Source: an uncultured Collinsella sp.
Lineage (GTDB): Bacteria > Actinomycetota > Coriobacteriia > Coriobacteriales > Coriobacteriaceae
Assembly (NCBI GenBank): GCA_900542155.1
Contig: UQMD01000003.1
Span: 1-64,000 of the forward strand
Reading direction: 5' to 3'
DNA length: 64,000 bases
In this document: positions 1 through 8,270 of the stretch, piece by piece
Numbering within the stretch: the stretch's first letter is position 1
Layout of the letters: the number at the start of each line of letters is the position of its first letter
The notes under the pieces: model-generated
Seen by the model: only the letters and a program-made list of their open reading frames with translations
Told to the model about the DNA's origin: nothing
Databases searched by the model: none
Position numbers and translations under genes: made by a program

Positions 1-26
1 ATGCGGCCCGCGCAGCGTCGGCAGGT

Positions 27-48
27 CCGCCGTTCGGTAGAACGGCGG
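27..48 (-). terminator. hairpin downstream of pyrE
   Basis: A perfect 9-bp stem (CCGCCGTTC with GAACGGCGG, 4-nt loop) lies 3 bases beyond the pyrE stop codon. There is no clear U-run after it, so termination is inferred from position and stem strength only. Confidence 0.45.
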
Positions 49-51
49 AAC

Positions 52-732
52 CTACTTGACTCCGTACTGCTCGTAGTAGGCGTCGATGGCGGCCTTGAGC
101 TCGTCGTCGATGACAACTTTGCCGTCGATCTCGTGGTTGTAGAGGGTCTCGACGACCTCGGCCATGGAGACGATGCTCGCGACGGGGAAACCGTACTTGG
201 CCTCGATCTCCTTCTGCGCGGTGGTCACGCCGCCCTTGCCAACTTCCATGCGGTTGAGGGACACGATGAGGCCCTTGATCTCGACATCGGCAGCCGCCTT
301 GACCTTGGGATAGGTCTCGTCGATGGACTTACCGCTGGTGGTGACGTCCTCGACCATGACCACGCGGTCGCCGTCCTGGGGCTCGTAGCCCAGCAGGTTG
401 CCCTTGTCGGCGCCGTGGTCCTTGGCCTCCTTGCGGTCGCAGCAGTACTTGACCTCCTTGCCGTACAGCTCGTGGTAGGCAATTGCGGTAACAACAGCCA
501 GCGGAATACCCTTGTAGGCCGGCCCAAACAGGACATCAAAGTCGTCGCCAAAGTTATCGTGGATAGCCTGGGCGTAATACTCGCCCAGCTTCTTGAGCTG
601 GTAGCCCGTCACGTAAGCGCCGGCGTTCATAAAGAACGGGGACTGACGGCCGCTCTTGAGCGTAAAGCTGCCGAACTTAAGAACGTCGGACTCGACCATA
701 AACTTGATGAACTCTTGCTTGTAAGCCTCCAT
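52..732 (-). CDS. pyrE: orotate phosphoribosyltransferase
   Basis: A 226-residue protein matching the longer type of OPRTase, which joins orotate and PRPP to give orotidine 5'-phosphate in pyrimidine synthesis in the cytosol. The N-terminal substrate loop (FTLKSGRQSPFFMN), the segment FGPAYKGIPLA and the PRPP-binding motif VVMVEDVTTSGKSIDET are all present, so it looks complete and active. The ATG is supported by AGAGGAG just upstream. No other pyr gene is within the window; pyrE stands alone here, with a long non-coding stretch before mgtA on the opposite strand. Confidence 0.95.
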   Translation of the reverse strand: MEAYKQEFIKFMVESDVLKFGSFTLKSGRQSPFFMNAGAYVTGYQLKKLGEYYAQAIHDNFGDDFDVLFGPAYKGIPLAVVTAIAYHELYGKEVKYCCDRKEAKDHGADKGNLLGYEPQDGDRVVMVEDVTTSGKSIDETYPKVKAAADVEIKGLIVSLNRMEVGKGGVTTAQKEIEAKYGFPVASIVSMAEVVETLYNHEIDGKVVIDDELKAAIDAYYEQYGVK

Positions 733-862
733 GCGGGCTCCTCTCGTAATCGCGTACGTGCTCTTCAGTTTAGCGCAGGCGAGGCGTCGATGTGGGCGCG
801 CTTTGAGGCCACGTCATTCTGTAAAGGCTTTGTCAGGGACAATGGTTTTCCGAACAATGAGG

Positions 863-891
863 TTGACACGGCAAACCCCCTCATCAAGAAT
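863..891 (+). promoter_or_regulatory. putative sigma70 promoter of the mgtA leader
   Basis: A consensus -35 box TTGACA (863-868) is followed after 17 bp by AAGAAT (886-891), a 4/6 match to the -10 box. It would start a transcript near position 898, about 270 nt before the mgtA start codon and upstream of the short reading frame at 958. This is a sequence match only. Confidence 0.5.
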
Positions 892-957
892 ACGGGCGGA
901 TTAAAACGGGTGCGAGACACCCGAAGCGCGCCGCGCCCGGCCTTAAGGAGGTGTGCC

Positions 958-1029
958 ATGGAAGGCAGCCATAGTCGAAAAACCTGCATGTCGCCCTCGG
1001 CACGCCGCGAGGATTCCGCACACGCATAA
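958..1029 (+). CDS. putative 23-residue leader peptide upstream of mgtA
   Basis: A short frame begins at an ATG preceded by an almost ideal Shine-Dalgarno sequence (TAAGGAGG at 944-951, 6-nt spacer) and runs 23 codons to TAA. The peptide begins MEGSHSRK and is rich in Ser, Arg and His; it resembles no family I know. It sits between a good promoter and the mgtA gene, with a strong hairpin (1051-1087) after its stop, the arrangement expected of a regulatory leader. Salmonella mgtA is controlled by an upstream leader peptide, but this one is not similar in sequence. Coding status is inferred from the ribosome-binding site and context. Confidence 0.4.
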   Translation: MEGSHSRKTCMSPSARREDSAHA

Positions 1030-1050
1030 GCGCCACGAATCGATCGTCAA

Positions 1051-1087
1051 AACCACCACAAAGGTGCCTGTCCCCTTTGTGGTGGTT
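1051..1087. repeat. 37-bp inverted-repeat element, CCACCACAAAGG family, copy 1
   Basis: A near-palindrome with arms AACCACCACAAAGG and CCTTTGTGGTGGTT around a GTGCCTGTC centre. The exact reverse complement of all 37 bp occurs at 8144-8180. Short dispersed palindromes of this GTGCCTGTCCCC type are reminiscent of REP sequences moved by RAYT-type transposases, but no such transposase is in the window. Confidence 0.8.
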
Positions 1088-1168
1088 CGAGAGCATGACG
1101 TGAGCGACATCTAGGTTTTTAAAGCACATACGACACGTACGCTAACTCCCTTTAACAAGGAGGACCCT

Positions 1169-3937
1169 ATGCTGATGCTCAAAACCACCACGGTACTCGA
1201 AGTCATCTCCAAGCGCCGCCGCACGGCGCGCCCCGCCGCTCACACCGGCCTGTCCAAGAACACCATATTCGCCGCCACCCATAGCGCCGAGGACGCCCTC
1301 GTGCTGCTTGACGCCACGGCCGACGGACTCACTGCCGAGCACGCCGCCGAGCGCCTGGACGCCGCCGGGCCCAACACCATCGAGGCGCCGACCAAGACGC
1401 TCGCCCGCCGCATCGCCGACGCGTTCATCGATCCCTTCGCCGGCATCCTCGCCGCGCTCGCGCTGGTCTCGCTCTACATCGACGTGCTCGCCGTACCCGA
1501 GCCCCAGCGCGATCCCTCCACGGTCATCGTCATCGGCATCATGCTGCTGGTATCGGGCAGCATGAAGTTTATCCAGGAGGCTCGCAGCGGCAATGCGGCC
1601 GAGGCCCTCAAGGACCTGGTCTCCAACACCTGCTGTGCCCTGCGCGACGGCGAGCGTCTCGAGATTCCCTTCGACGAGCTCGTCCCCGGCGATGTGATCC
1701 GCCTCTCTGCCGGCGATATGGTGCCGGCCGATGCCCGCGTCATCGCCGCGCGCGACCTGTTTGTGATCGAGTCCGCGCTCACGGGCGAAAGCGAGGCCGT
1801 CGAGAAGACCGCTGCCATCACCGTCGCCGAGGGTGCCGGCAGCTCCGCGCTGCCGCTCTCTGCCTGCAAAAACATCGTCTTTACCGGCACCTCCGTGCAA
1901 AACGGCACCGCTATAGCACTTGTCGTTGCCACCGGCTCGGACACCTACCTGGGCGGCATCGCCAAGATGCTCAACGGGCGCGGCGAGAAGAGCGCGTTTG
2001 ACCGCGGCGTCTCGAGCGTCTCCATGCTGCTCGTACGCCTTATGCTCGTTATGGCGCCGGCCGTCTTTGCCATCAACGCCGCCACCAAGGGCAACGTCAT
2101 CGACGCGCTGCTGTTCGCCACGAGCGTGGCCGTGGGCATCACGCCGCAGATGCTTCCCGTCATCGTGACCACGAGCCTGTCGCAGGGCGCCAAGGACCTC
2201 GCCCGCCGCCAGGTTATCGTCAAGGAGCTGCCGGCGATCCAAAACCTCGGTGCCATGGATGTCCTGTGCTGTGACAAGACCGGCACCCTCACCGAAGACC
2301 GCATCGTGCTCGAGCGCTATCTCAACACTGACGGCAACGAGGACGCACGCGTGCTGCGCCATGCGTTTTTGAACAGCTTCTTCCAGACCGGCCTCAAAAA
2401 CCTTATCGACCTGGCCGTCATCGACCGTGCCGACGTGACGCCCTCGACTGTCGCGCCCGACTCCACGCTGGGCCAGAGCCTGCGCGACCGCTATACCAAG
2501 GTCGACGAGGTGCCCTTCGATTTCTCACGCCGTCGCCTGAGCGTAGTCGTCGCCGACGCCCAGGGCAAAACCCAGATGGTCACCAAGGGAGCTGCCGAGG
2601 AAATGCTCGAGATCTGCTCCTTTGTCGAGGTTGACTGTGTCGCCCAGCCGCTCAGCGAAAATAAGCTCGCCCAGATTCGCAAGCAAGTCGCCGAACTCAA
2701 TGCCGAGGGCCTGCGCGTGATCGCCGTGGCGCAAAAGACCAATCCGCGCTGCGTGGGTGAGTTTGGCATCGCCGACGAGTGCGACATGGTGCTGATGGGC
2801 TTTTTGGCCTTCCTCGATCCGCCCAAAGCAAGTGCCGCCGGCGCTGTCGCCACCCTCGAGGCCAAGGGCGTGGCGGTCAAGGTCTTAACCGGCGACAACG
2901 ACCGCGTGGCCGCCACCGTCTGCGAGCAGATCGGCATCGACGCGAGTAACGTCTTGCTGGGCTCCGAGATCGATGCGCTCGACGACGCCGAGCTTGCCGA
3001 GCGCGCTGAGAAAACTCATCTCTTTGCCAAACTCTCGCCGCTGCAGAAGGCGCGCCTGGTGCGCGTCATGCGCGAGCTGCTCGGTCACACCGTGGGCTTT
3101 ATGGGCGACGGCATTAACGACGCCGCCGCCATGCGCGCGAGCGACTGCGGCATCTCGGTCGACTCCGCCGTCGACATTGCCAAGGAATCCGCCGATATCA
3201 TCTTGCTCCAGAAGGATCTGGGCGTGCTCGAGCGCGGCATCATCGAAGGCCGCCGCACCTACGGCAACCTGCTCAAGTACCTCAAGACCACGGTAAGCTC
3301 CAACTTTGGTAACGTGCTGTCCGTCACCGTCGCGAGCCTGTTCTTGCCATTTTTGCCCATGAGCGCCCTGCAGCTGGTGCTGCTGTCGCTCGTCTACGAG
3401 ATCGTATGCATCGCGCTGCCGTGGGACACCGTCGATGACGCCTGGACTGCCCGTCCGCGCGCCTGGGACGCCGCGTCCATCAAGGGCTTTATGCTTGAGC
3501 TGGGCCCCGTGAGCTCGCTGTTTGACATCGCGACCTTCGTCGTCCTCTTCTTTGTGGTGTGCCCCGCAACCGTGGGCGCGAGCTGGGCAGAGCTTGCCGC
3601 CGCGGGCAACGTCGCAGGCATGGCGGCCTTTGCGGCGCTCTTCCAGAGCGGATGGTTTGTCGAGTCCATGTGGTCACAGACGCTCGTGATCCATATGCTG
3701 CGCTCCCCGCGCCTGCCGAGCCCGCGCGACCACGCCGCGCCCGCGCTGTGCGCCCTCACCGTGCTGGGTCTGGCACTCGTCACCTGGCTGCCGGCAAGCC
3801 CCATCGCCGATGCGCTGGGCCTCATGCCGCTGCCGCCGAGCTTCTTCGCGCTGCTCGTCGGCATCGTCACCGCCTATATCGCGCTCACCCAGCTGGTCAA
3901 GCGCCGCTACATCGCCCGCCACGGCGAGCTGCTGTAG
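1169..3937 (+). CDS. mgtA: magnesium-translocating P-type ATPase
   Basis: A 922-residue P3B-type ATPase expected to bring Mg2+ into the cell at the cost of ATP. Visible signatures are the actuator motif TGES (from residue 205), the phosphorylation motif DKTGTLT with the acceptor Asp at about 369, the hinge motif GDGINDAAAM (about 646), and the membrane motif VGITPQMLP characteristic of the MgtA/MgtB group. There is a full set of membrane segments, including a C-terminal block of about six. The length is normal for the family. AAGGAGG five bases before the ATG fixes the start. The upstream promoter, short frame and hairpin suggest leader-based control. A second Mg2+-type uptake operon lies at 14.3-17.4 kb. 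Confidence 0.95.
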   Translation: MLMLKTTTVLEVISKRRRTARPAAHTGLSKNTIFAATHSAEDALVLLDATADGLTAEHAAERLDAAGPNTIEAPTKTLARRIADAFIDPFAGILAALALVSLYIDVLAVPEPQRDPSTVIVIGIMLLVSGSMKFIQEARSGNAAEALKDLVSNTCCALRDGERLEIPFDELVPGDVIRLSAGDMVPADARVIAARDLFVIESALTGESEAVEKTAAITVAEGAGSSALPLSACKNIVFTGTSVQNGTAIALVVATGSDTYLGGIAKMLNGRGEKSAFDRGVSSVSMLLVRLMLVMAPAVFAINAATKGNVIDALLFATSVAVGITPQMLPVIVTTSLSQGAKDLARRQVIVKELPAIQNLGAMDVLCCDKTGTLTEDRIVLERYLNTDGNEDARVLRHAFLNSFFQTGLKNLIDLAVIDRADVTPSTVAPDSTLGQSLRDRYTKVDEVPFDFSRRRLSVVVADAQGKTQMVTKGAAEEMLEICSFVEVDCVAQPLSENKLAQIRKQVAELNAEGLRVIAVAQKTNPRCVGEFGIADECDMVLMGFLAFLDPPKASAAGAVATLEAKGVAVKVLTGDNDRVAATVCEQIGIDASNVLLGSEIDALDDAELAERAEKTHLFAKLSPLQKARLVRVMRELLGHTVGFMGDGINDAAAMRASDCGISVDSAVDIAKESADIILLQKDLGVLERGIIEGRRTYGNLLKYLKTTVSSNFGNVLSVTVASLFLPFLPMSALQLVLLSLVYEIVCIALPWDTVDDAWTARPRAWDAASIKGFMLELGPVSSLFDIATFVVLFFVVCPATVGASWAELAAAGNVAGMAAFAALFQSGWFVESMWSQTLVIHMLRSPRLPSPRDHAAPALCALTVLGLALVTWLPASPIADALGLMPLPPSFFALLVGIVTAYIALTQLVKRRYIARHGELL

Positions 3938-3966
3938 CCACGCCGGCACCATCGTCAAGAATGCCC

Positions 3967-4004
3967 GGGCCGCCGCGACCCGCCCCCGCTGGCCGCGGCG
4001 GCCC
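3967..4004. terminator. GC-rich hairpin between convergent mgtA and LuxR-type gene
   Basis: An 11-bp perfect stem (GGGCCGCCGCG with CGCGGCGGCCC) lies between the stops of two convergent genes and probably serves both. It is followed on the plus strand by AGCTAAAAAAGCCCCGTCCC, a sequence that recurs inverted at 9646-9665. Confidence 0.5.
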
Positions 4005-4036
4005 AAAACAGCTAAAAAAGCCCCGTCCCAAATTAA

Positions 4037-5581
4037 CTAGTCTTGAGGTGTCCAGGACCAGAAGAAGTTGATGAGGGCCACGCGCGAGACGGCACCGGTC
4101 TTTTTGTTGATCGAGGCGATATGGCGGTAGAGCGTGGAGCGCGAAAGGAAGAGCGTTGCGGCGATGTCCTGAACGCTCTCGTGCGATGCGACCAAGGCCT
4201 CCAAAATATCGCGCTCGCGCTCTGTAAGCTCAAAGGCGACGACAAAGGCATGGAGACGTTCGTCGAGCATGAGCTCCGGCACCTCCGCGAAGGCGGACTC
4301 GCTCTGAGCAGACGCGAGGTCCGCGCCAAGATCATCGGCAGCAAACGCCAGCTCGCCGGGCACCGCAGCGTCATCTGCCCGATGCCCAAACTGTCCCAGC
4401 AGCGAAATCGCAATGCCCACAAACAGCACGAGCACCGCACCCACCGCCAGCAGCACGTTCTGGCTCGATATGATCGCCACCGCCGGCGCCGTCACGAGCA
4501 TCGCGCAAATGTTGCTGATGACACGACCCATGCACGGCCACAGATACGACCAGTGCGCATAAACCGAAATGGCAGCAAATTTCGTCGTGAAAAACACCAC
4601 GAAGAAGCCCGAACCCAGATAGAAAATCGCCATGGCCGCAAGCACATTGCCGCCATTGCCGTCGACGAGCAAGACAAAGAACGAAAGCGTGGACAACATG
4701 GCAGTGCAAGTCATGGTGATGTTCATATACGAACGACCGTGCAGGTCAAACAAGGCGCCGGCAGCTAGAGCGCTCGCCGCCATCAACAGGCGCGGCCAAT
4801 CGCCCAAATCGATGGCCCCGGCGGCGTGCGAGGTCGTGAGCCCTGCATTGAGGGCGGCAAACACACCGGTAAGGCAGGCGGTTGCGACCGTCAGACGCAC
4901 CACGGCGCGCCGAAAAGCCGCCGTTGATTCAGAATCGTCTTGCCACTTGGCGCCAAATTCCGACGCATCCACCGAAAGCTCGGCGATATCGGACTCGCGC
5001 CCAACCTCAAGCTCACCGTGTAGCTTGGCACGACGGACGTTGTGGAGCAGTACCACCTGCGCAACCGCACAGGCAACAAGCACAAACTGCTGCGGAATCC
5101 CCGCGGGCATCACCATATGGTTGAACACCTGTAGCAGAACGCCCAAAGCAAACGAAAGCGCCAACACGCGCGCCAAATACGGCGTACGCGCAAAGCGTCG
5201 CGCAAAGTTGGCGTGGGCGGTCGATCCGCAGTAGCCTAGCGTGCAGAACGTCAGCAACCCGCCGACGATTACCATCTCAAACCGAACCGCCATAATCAAC
5301 AGCAGCAATGCCGATGCCAGCAGCACGCCCGCGATGTCGCTTGTCGTGTCGATCGCGCGGGGGCGGCGATAGTACAGAAGAGGACGCACGAAAAAGCCGA
5401 TCACGCTCGCACCGACGATGAGGCTCTCGTAGACAGCAACCTCGCCCGGCGGCACAAACTCGGCAACGCGCACGTCAAAAAGATACTCGCCAGCCAAATA
5501 GGCAAAATAGAACAGCGCCAGGCATGTAATCTCCCGAATGCCCCGACGCAAGTATGCGGCTGTGTCTCCCATGCCTCTCAT
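4037..5581 (-). CDS. LuxR-family regulator with N-terminal membrane domain
   Basis: The protein (514 residues from the ATG at 5581) has about twelve hydrophobic segments in its first ~400 residues, a short polar linker and a C-terminal LuxR/GerE helix-turn-helix (ELTERERDILEALVASHESVQDIAATLFLSRSTLYRHIASI region, about 450-514). This membrane-sensor-plus-HTH design is expanded in Coriobacteriia; ligands are unknown. An upstream in-frame extension exists but lacks a ribosome-binding site. The ATG at 5581 is preceded by a run of ten G (5588-5597) that serves as the Shine-Dalgarno region. It converges on mgtA; no obvious target gene is adjacent except the ATPase transcribed divergently. Confidence 0.85.
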   Translation of the reverse strand: MRGMGDTAAYLRRGIREITCLALFYFAYLAGEYLFDVRVAEFVPPGEVAVYESLIVGASVIGFFVRPLLYYRRPRAIDTTSDIAGVLLASALLLLIMAVRFEMVIVGGLLTFCTLGYCGSTAHANFARRFARTPYLARVLALSFALGVLLQVFNHMVMPAGIPQQFVLVACAVAQVVLLHNVRRAKLHGELEVGRESDIAELSVDASEFGAKWQDDSESTAAFRRAVVRLTVATACLTGVFAALNAGLTTSHAAGAIDLGDWPRLLMAASALAAGALFDLHGRSYMNITMTCTAMLSTLSFFVLLVDGNGGNVLAAMAIFYLGSGFFVVFFTTKFAAISVYAHWSYLWPCMGRVISNICAMLVTAPAVAIISSQNVLLAVGAVLVLFVGIAISLLGQFGHRADDAAVPGELAFAADDLGADLASAQSESAFAEVPELMLDERLHAFVVAFELTERERDILEALVASHESVQDIAATLFLSRSTLYRHIASINKKTGAVSRVALINFFWSWTPQD

Positions 5582-5587
5582 GAATAT

Positions 5588-5597
5588 CCCCCCCCCC
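5588..5597 (-). promoter_or_regulatory. G10 homopolymer forming the ribosome-binding region of the LuxR-type gene
   Basis: Ten consecutive C on the plus strand (G on the coding strand) end 6 bases before the ATG at 5581. Such runs are prone to slipped-strand length change, and here length would alter Shine-Dalgarno spacing. Phase variation is inferred, not shown. Confidence 0.5.
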
Positions 5598-5753
5598 GCA
5601 CTCAAATGTCTGGAAATCAATTTTAATAGAGAATCAGTCCCAATATTGAAGCCGAGCTCGAAATGCCGCATATTTGACCCCGGCAGTCCACGCGTGCAGC
5701 GATTATGAGCCACATGGCCCAGAAGGGGCACGCCGCGGACTGCTTGCTCGGCA

Positions 5754-5801
5754 AAGAGTGTCCCCAGGTGCTGGCAGAAAAGGAACGTCCCTAAGTGCCG
5801 C
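5754..5801. repeat. partial GGGGACAG-family repeat
   Basis: The segment around GGCAGAAAAGGAACGTCC closely matches 17742-17774 and belongs to the same intergenic repeat family as the copies near 26.3 and 29.9 kb. It appears truncated here. Confidence 0.55.
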
Positions 5802-5853
5802 CCCGCACCCCCCGCTTTAATTTCTTTTGCAAGTTTTAACTTCTTTTGCTTTC

Positions 5854-5902
5854 TTTCACTTCTTTTAACAAAGCGCCCGGCGGGCATAAGTTGCTCGCCG
5901 GG
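5854..5902. repeat. 49-bp direct repeat, left copy, flanking the DUF4143-type ATPase
   Basis: This 49-bp stretch, which contains GCGCCCGGCGGGCAT, matches 7380-7428 at 46 of 49 positions in the same orientation. The right copy folds into a perfect hairpin; the left copy has a weaker one. Together they enclose the ATPase gene in a unit of about 1.5 kb. Confidence 0.8.
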
Positions 5903-6023
5903 GGTGTCGGTTCGACGAGGAGGCCTCAGCCGTAGCAACGGATTGCCCAGCGAGAGATTTCCAAGTACCAACTCAAACAGTACATGTTTAATCTGTTTCG
6001 TTAATTGAAATGCGTAAATATGG

Positions 6024-6073
6024 TTAACCAAATAATTGATATTTGGTTAAATAGTAACTGTATATTTGGTTAA
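6024..6073. promoter_or_regulatory. inverted and repeated TTAACCAAAT sites upstream of the ATPase
   Basis: TTAACCAAAT (6024-6033) and its exact complement ATTTGGTTAA (6041-6050) form a perfect 10-bp inverted repeat with a 7-bp spacer, and ATTTGGTTAA occurs again at 6064-6073. The AT-rich setting just before the gene suggests an operator, possibly with the promoter inside it. Confidence 0.55.
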
Positions 6074-6100
6074 ATGTACTGGTAAACAATGGTGATAATT

Positions 6101-7366
6101 ATGCCAAAGAAGTACTACACTAGAATTATCGAAAATGAGCTTGACCAGCTGCTGGGTATATTCGGCGCCGTTCTCATCGAAGGACCGAAATGGTGCGGAA
6201 AGACGACCACGGCCGAGACCCGTGCAGCATCCAGGCTCCTTCTCATGGACCCGTCCCGCAACTTCGAGAATCGCTTACGCGCCGAGACTGACCCGGCTCT
6301 TGCCGTTTCCGGCGAGGTGCCACGGCTGATTGACGAGTGGCAGGAGGTTCCGAAGCTTTGGGACGCGGCACGGTTTGAGTGCGACAACCGCGGCGGTGAG
6401 CCTGGTCAGTTCATATTTACGGGATCGGCAACACCGCGAGACGACGAACGTCCGATGCACAGTGGCGCTGGAAGATTCGCCAAACTGCGCATGGATACCA
6501 TGACGCTTTTCGAACTCGGGAAATCCAGCGGTGCAGTTAAGCTGTCGGGCATTATTTCTGGCGAAAAGTTCAGTGGCGCCTTCGGGTCGTTGGACTCTGC
6601 CTCGATTGCCGAGTGCGTTGTTCGCGGTGGATGGCCCGCGGCGGTCGGACACGATGCGCGGGCTGCGTCCGCGATGGCCAAACGTTACATCGGCATAGTT
6701 GCCGAAGAAGATTTGTCCCGTGTCGACGGCTCTCGCCGCGACCCTGAGAAGGTCAAAGCTGTCATCGAGTCGCTTGCGCGCAATGAATCCACTTTGGCGA
6801 CACTCAAGACGCTCGTGGCCGATCTTGGCGGAGAGGTGTCGAGACAGACGGCGGCATCATATATATCTCTTCTCGCTCGGGTTAGTTTCGTTCGCGATAT
6901 TCCCGCGTGGAACCCCGCAATGAGATCCCCCGTGCACTTAAGAGAATCGAAGAAGCATCATCTCGCTGATCCGTCACTAGCGGCCGCCGCGCTCGGAGCG
7001 ACTCCGGCGACATTGCTGCTAGATTTCAAGACGCTTGGGCTGCTTTTTGAATCGTTGGCCCTTCATGATTTGTGGGTTTATGCGCAGGCAAATGGAATGG
7101 GCCTCTATCACTATCACGATTCTCGCGATCTAGAAGTCGATGCAGTCATTGCGGCTCCCGGTGGAACGTGGATCCCAGTCGAAATCAAGCTCAGCTCCGC
7201 CCAAATCGAAGAGGCGTCTGACAGCCTTATTGCTGTCGAGAAGCGTATGGTTGCCGCCGGAAACAACCCGCCAGTTTCGAAAGTCGTAATCATTGGATTT
7301 GGTTCACAAGCCTATGTCACCGACCGCGGCGTCCAAGTTGTTCCGCTGGATGTTCTCGCGCCGTAG
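6101..7366 (+). CDS. AAA-type ATPase with DUF4143-like C-terminus
   Basis: A 421-residue protein. The N-terminal half is a P-loop ATPase: Walker A GPKWCGKT (residues 28-35), a Walker B-like RLIDEWQEVP, and a sensor-like FIFTGSATP. The C-terminal half resembles DUF4143 and includes LEVDAVI...WIPVEIKLS, the layout of a PD-(D/E)XK-like nuclease fold. Cellular role is unknown; members of this group are common in gut bacteria and often patchily distributed. The ATG at 6101 is preferred because GGTGA lies five bases upstream; an in-frame ATG at 6089 has no ribosome-binding site. The gene lies between 49-bp direct repeats and has somewhat less GC-biased codons than mgtA, consistent with insertion as a unit. 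Confidence 0.85.
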   Translation: MPKKYYTRIIENELDQLLGIFGAVLIEGPKWCGKTTTAETRAASRLLLMDPSRNFENRLRAETDPALAVSGEVPRLIDEWQEVPKLWDAARFECDNRGGEPGQFIFTGSATPRDDERPMHSGAGRFAKLRMDTMTLFELGKSSGAVKLSGIISGEKFSGAFGSLDSASIAECVVRGGWPAAVGHDARAASAMAKRYIGIVAEEDLSRVDGSRRDPEKVKAVIESLARNESTLATLKTLVADLGGEVSRQTAASYISLLARVSFVRDIPAWNPAMRSPVHLRESKKHHLADPSLAAAALGATPATLLLDFKTLGLLFESLALHDLWVYAQANGMGLYHYHDSRDLEVDAVIAAPGGTWIPVEIKLSSAQIEEASDSLIAVEKRMVAAGNNPPVSKVVIIGFGSQAYVTDRGVQVVPLDVLAP

Positions 7367-7379
7367 TGCAATTGCAAGT

Positions 7380-7428
7380 TTTCACTTCTTTTAACAAGGC
7401 GCCCGGCGGGCATAGGCTGCTCGCCGGG
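7380..7428. repeat. 49-bp direct repeat, right copy, flanking the DUF4143-type ATPase
   Basis: Matches 5854-5902 at 46 of 49 positions in the same orientation. It lies between the ATPase and the convergent glucosidase remnant and largely overlaps their shared terminator hairpin. Confidence 0.8.
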
Positions 7429-7432
7429 CGCC
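7398..7432. terminator. bidirectional hairpin between ATPase and glucosidase remnant
   Basis: GGCGCCCGGCG pairs with CGCCGGGCGCC around a short loop, directly after the ATPase stop and beyond the convergent glucosidase stop. No long U-run follows on either strand. Confidence 0.55.
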
Positions 7433-7463
7433 TTGGTTAGGATGCTATTGCTGTTGAGAACGC

Positions 7464-7984
7464 CTAGGCCAAATCTTCGCCGTTGGTGGCGATAACCTTC
7501 TTGTACCAGTCAAAGCTCTTCTTTTTGGAACGCTTGAGGGTGCCGTTACCCGCGTCGTCGCGGTCGACGTAGATAAAGCCGTAGCGCTTTGACATCTCGC
7601 CGGTGCCGGCAGAGACGAGGTCGATCGGGCCCCAGGTGGTGTAGACCAAAAGGTCCACGCCGTCCTCGTTGGAATCGGTCTCGTGCCGTTGGGGAAGATG
7701 CGGGTCCAAGCCAGGCTCATACGGAAGGTCTTAAAGCCCATCTCGGCAAAGAGAGCGATGTCCTCTTTGTAGTGGTGATAGAAATCGATGCCGGTCTGCG
7801 CGGGATAGTAATAGCCGTCCTCGAAGTCGAGCATCTTGCGCTGGCCGGAGACCACCGCATAGCGCTCGGGGCCGTGCGGAGTCACGTCCACGTTGGCCAG
7901 ACCGCGGCCGTCCACGTTGTAGGCGCCCTCGCACTGGTTGGCAGCCGTCGCGCCGCCCCACAGGAAGTCTTTACGGAAAGCCAC
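7464..7984 (-). pseudogene. 6-phospho-beta-glucosidase (GH1) remnant with internal deletion
   Basis: The first ~100 residues (MAFRKDFLWGGATAANQCEGA... to MSLAWTRIFPNGT) are the typical start of a glycoside hydrolase 1 phospho-glucosidase. The reading then jumps, in another frame, directly to the family's C-terminus (DGVDLLVYTTWGPIDLVSAG, then MSKRYGFIYVDRDD...). About 300 residues, including both catalytic glutamate regions, are missing. The join lies near position 7683, so one deletion with a frameshift explains the structure. It cannot encode an active enzyme. No PTS gene is adjacent. Confidence 0.9.
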
Positions 7985-8143
7985 GCATCAATCCTCTCAC
8001 ACGCTGTTTGTCGTGGCTTCAGCATCCCCGTAAGCAGCGCGCCGCTCAACGGCAACGGCGCAGGCCGACACTTTTTTTCGCACACAGACGCCCGGCAGCC
8101 GCCCCCGTCTGACACTTTTTGATACCCGCCCGCCCAAACCGCC

Positions 8144-8180
8144 AACCACCACAAAGGGGACAGGCACCTTTGTGGTGGTT
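8144..8180. repeat. 37-bp inverted-repeat element, CCACCACAAAGG family, copy 2
   Basis: Exact reverse complement of 1051-1087. It is the first of three palindromic elements packed into 8144-8325. Confidence 0.8.
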
Positions 8181-8182
8181 TG

Positions 8183-8248
8183 GGCCCGGTTTGTCTCGAT
8201 CTGTAACAGTTAGGCAGCCAAAACCGGGCCTGGTGTTACAGATCGAGA
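8183..8248. repeat. TGTTACAGAT-family element, copy 1
   Basis: Two perfect inverted repeats are interleaved: GGCCCGGTTT (8183-8192) with AAACCGGGCC (8221-8230), and TCTCGATCTGTAACA (8194-8208) with TGTTACAGATCGAGA (8234-8248). As RNA they can form either of two hairpins or an H-type pseudoknot. Confidence 0.7.
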
Positions 8249-8270
8249 TTTTTCGGGCAGCCCCTTCAGT

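Noticed and set aside
1142..2362. Minus-strand open frame of 406 codons inside mgtA
   Set aside because: Gly/Asp/Arg/His-rich shadow of the mgtA coding strand.
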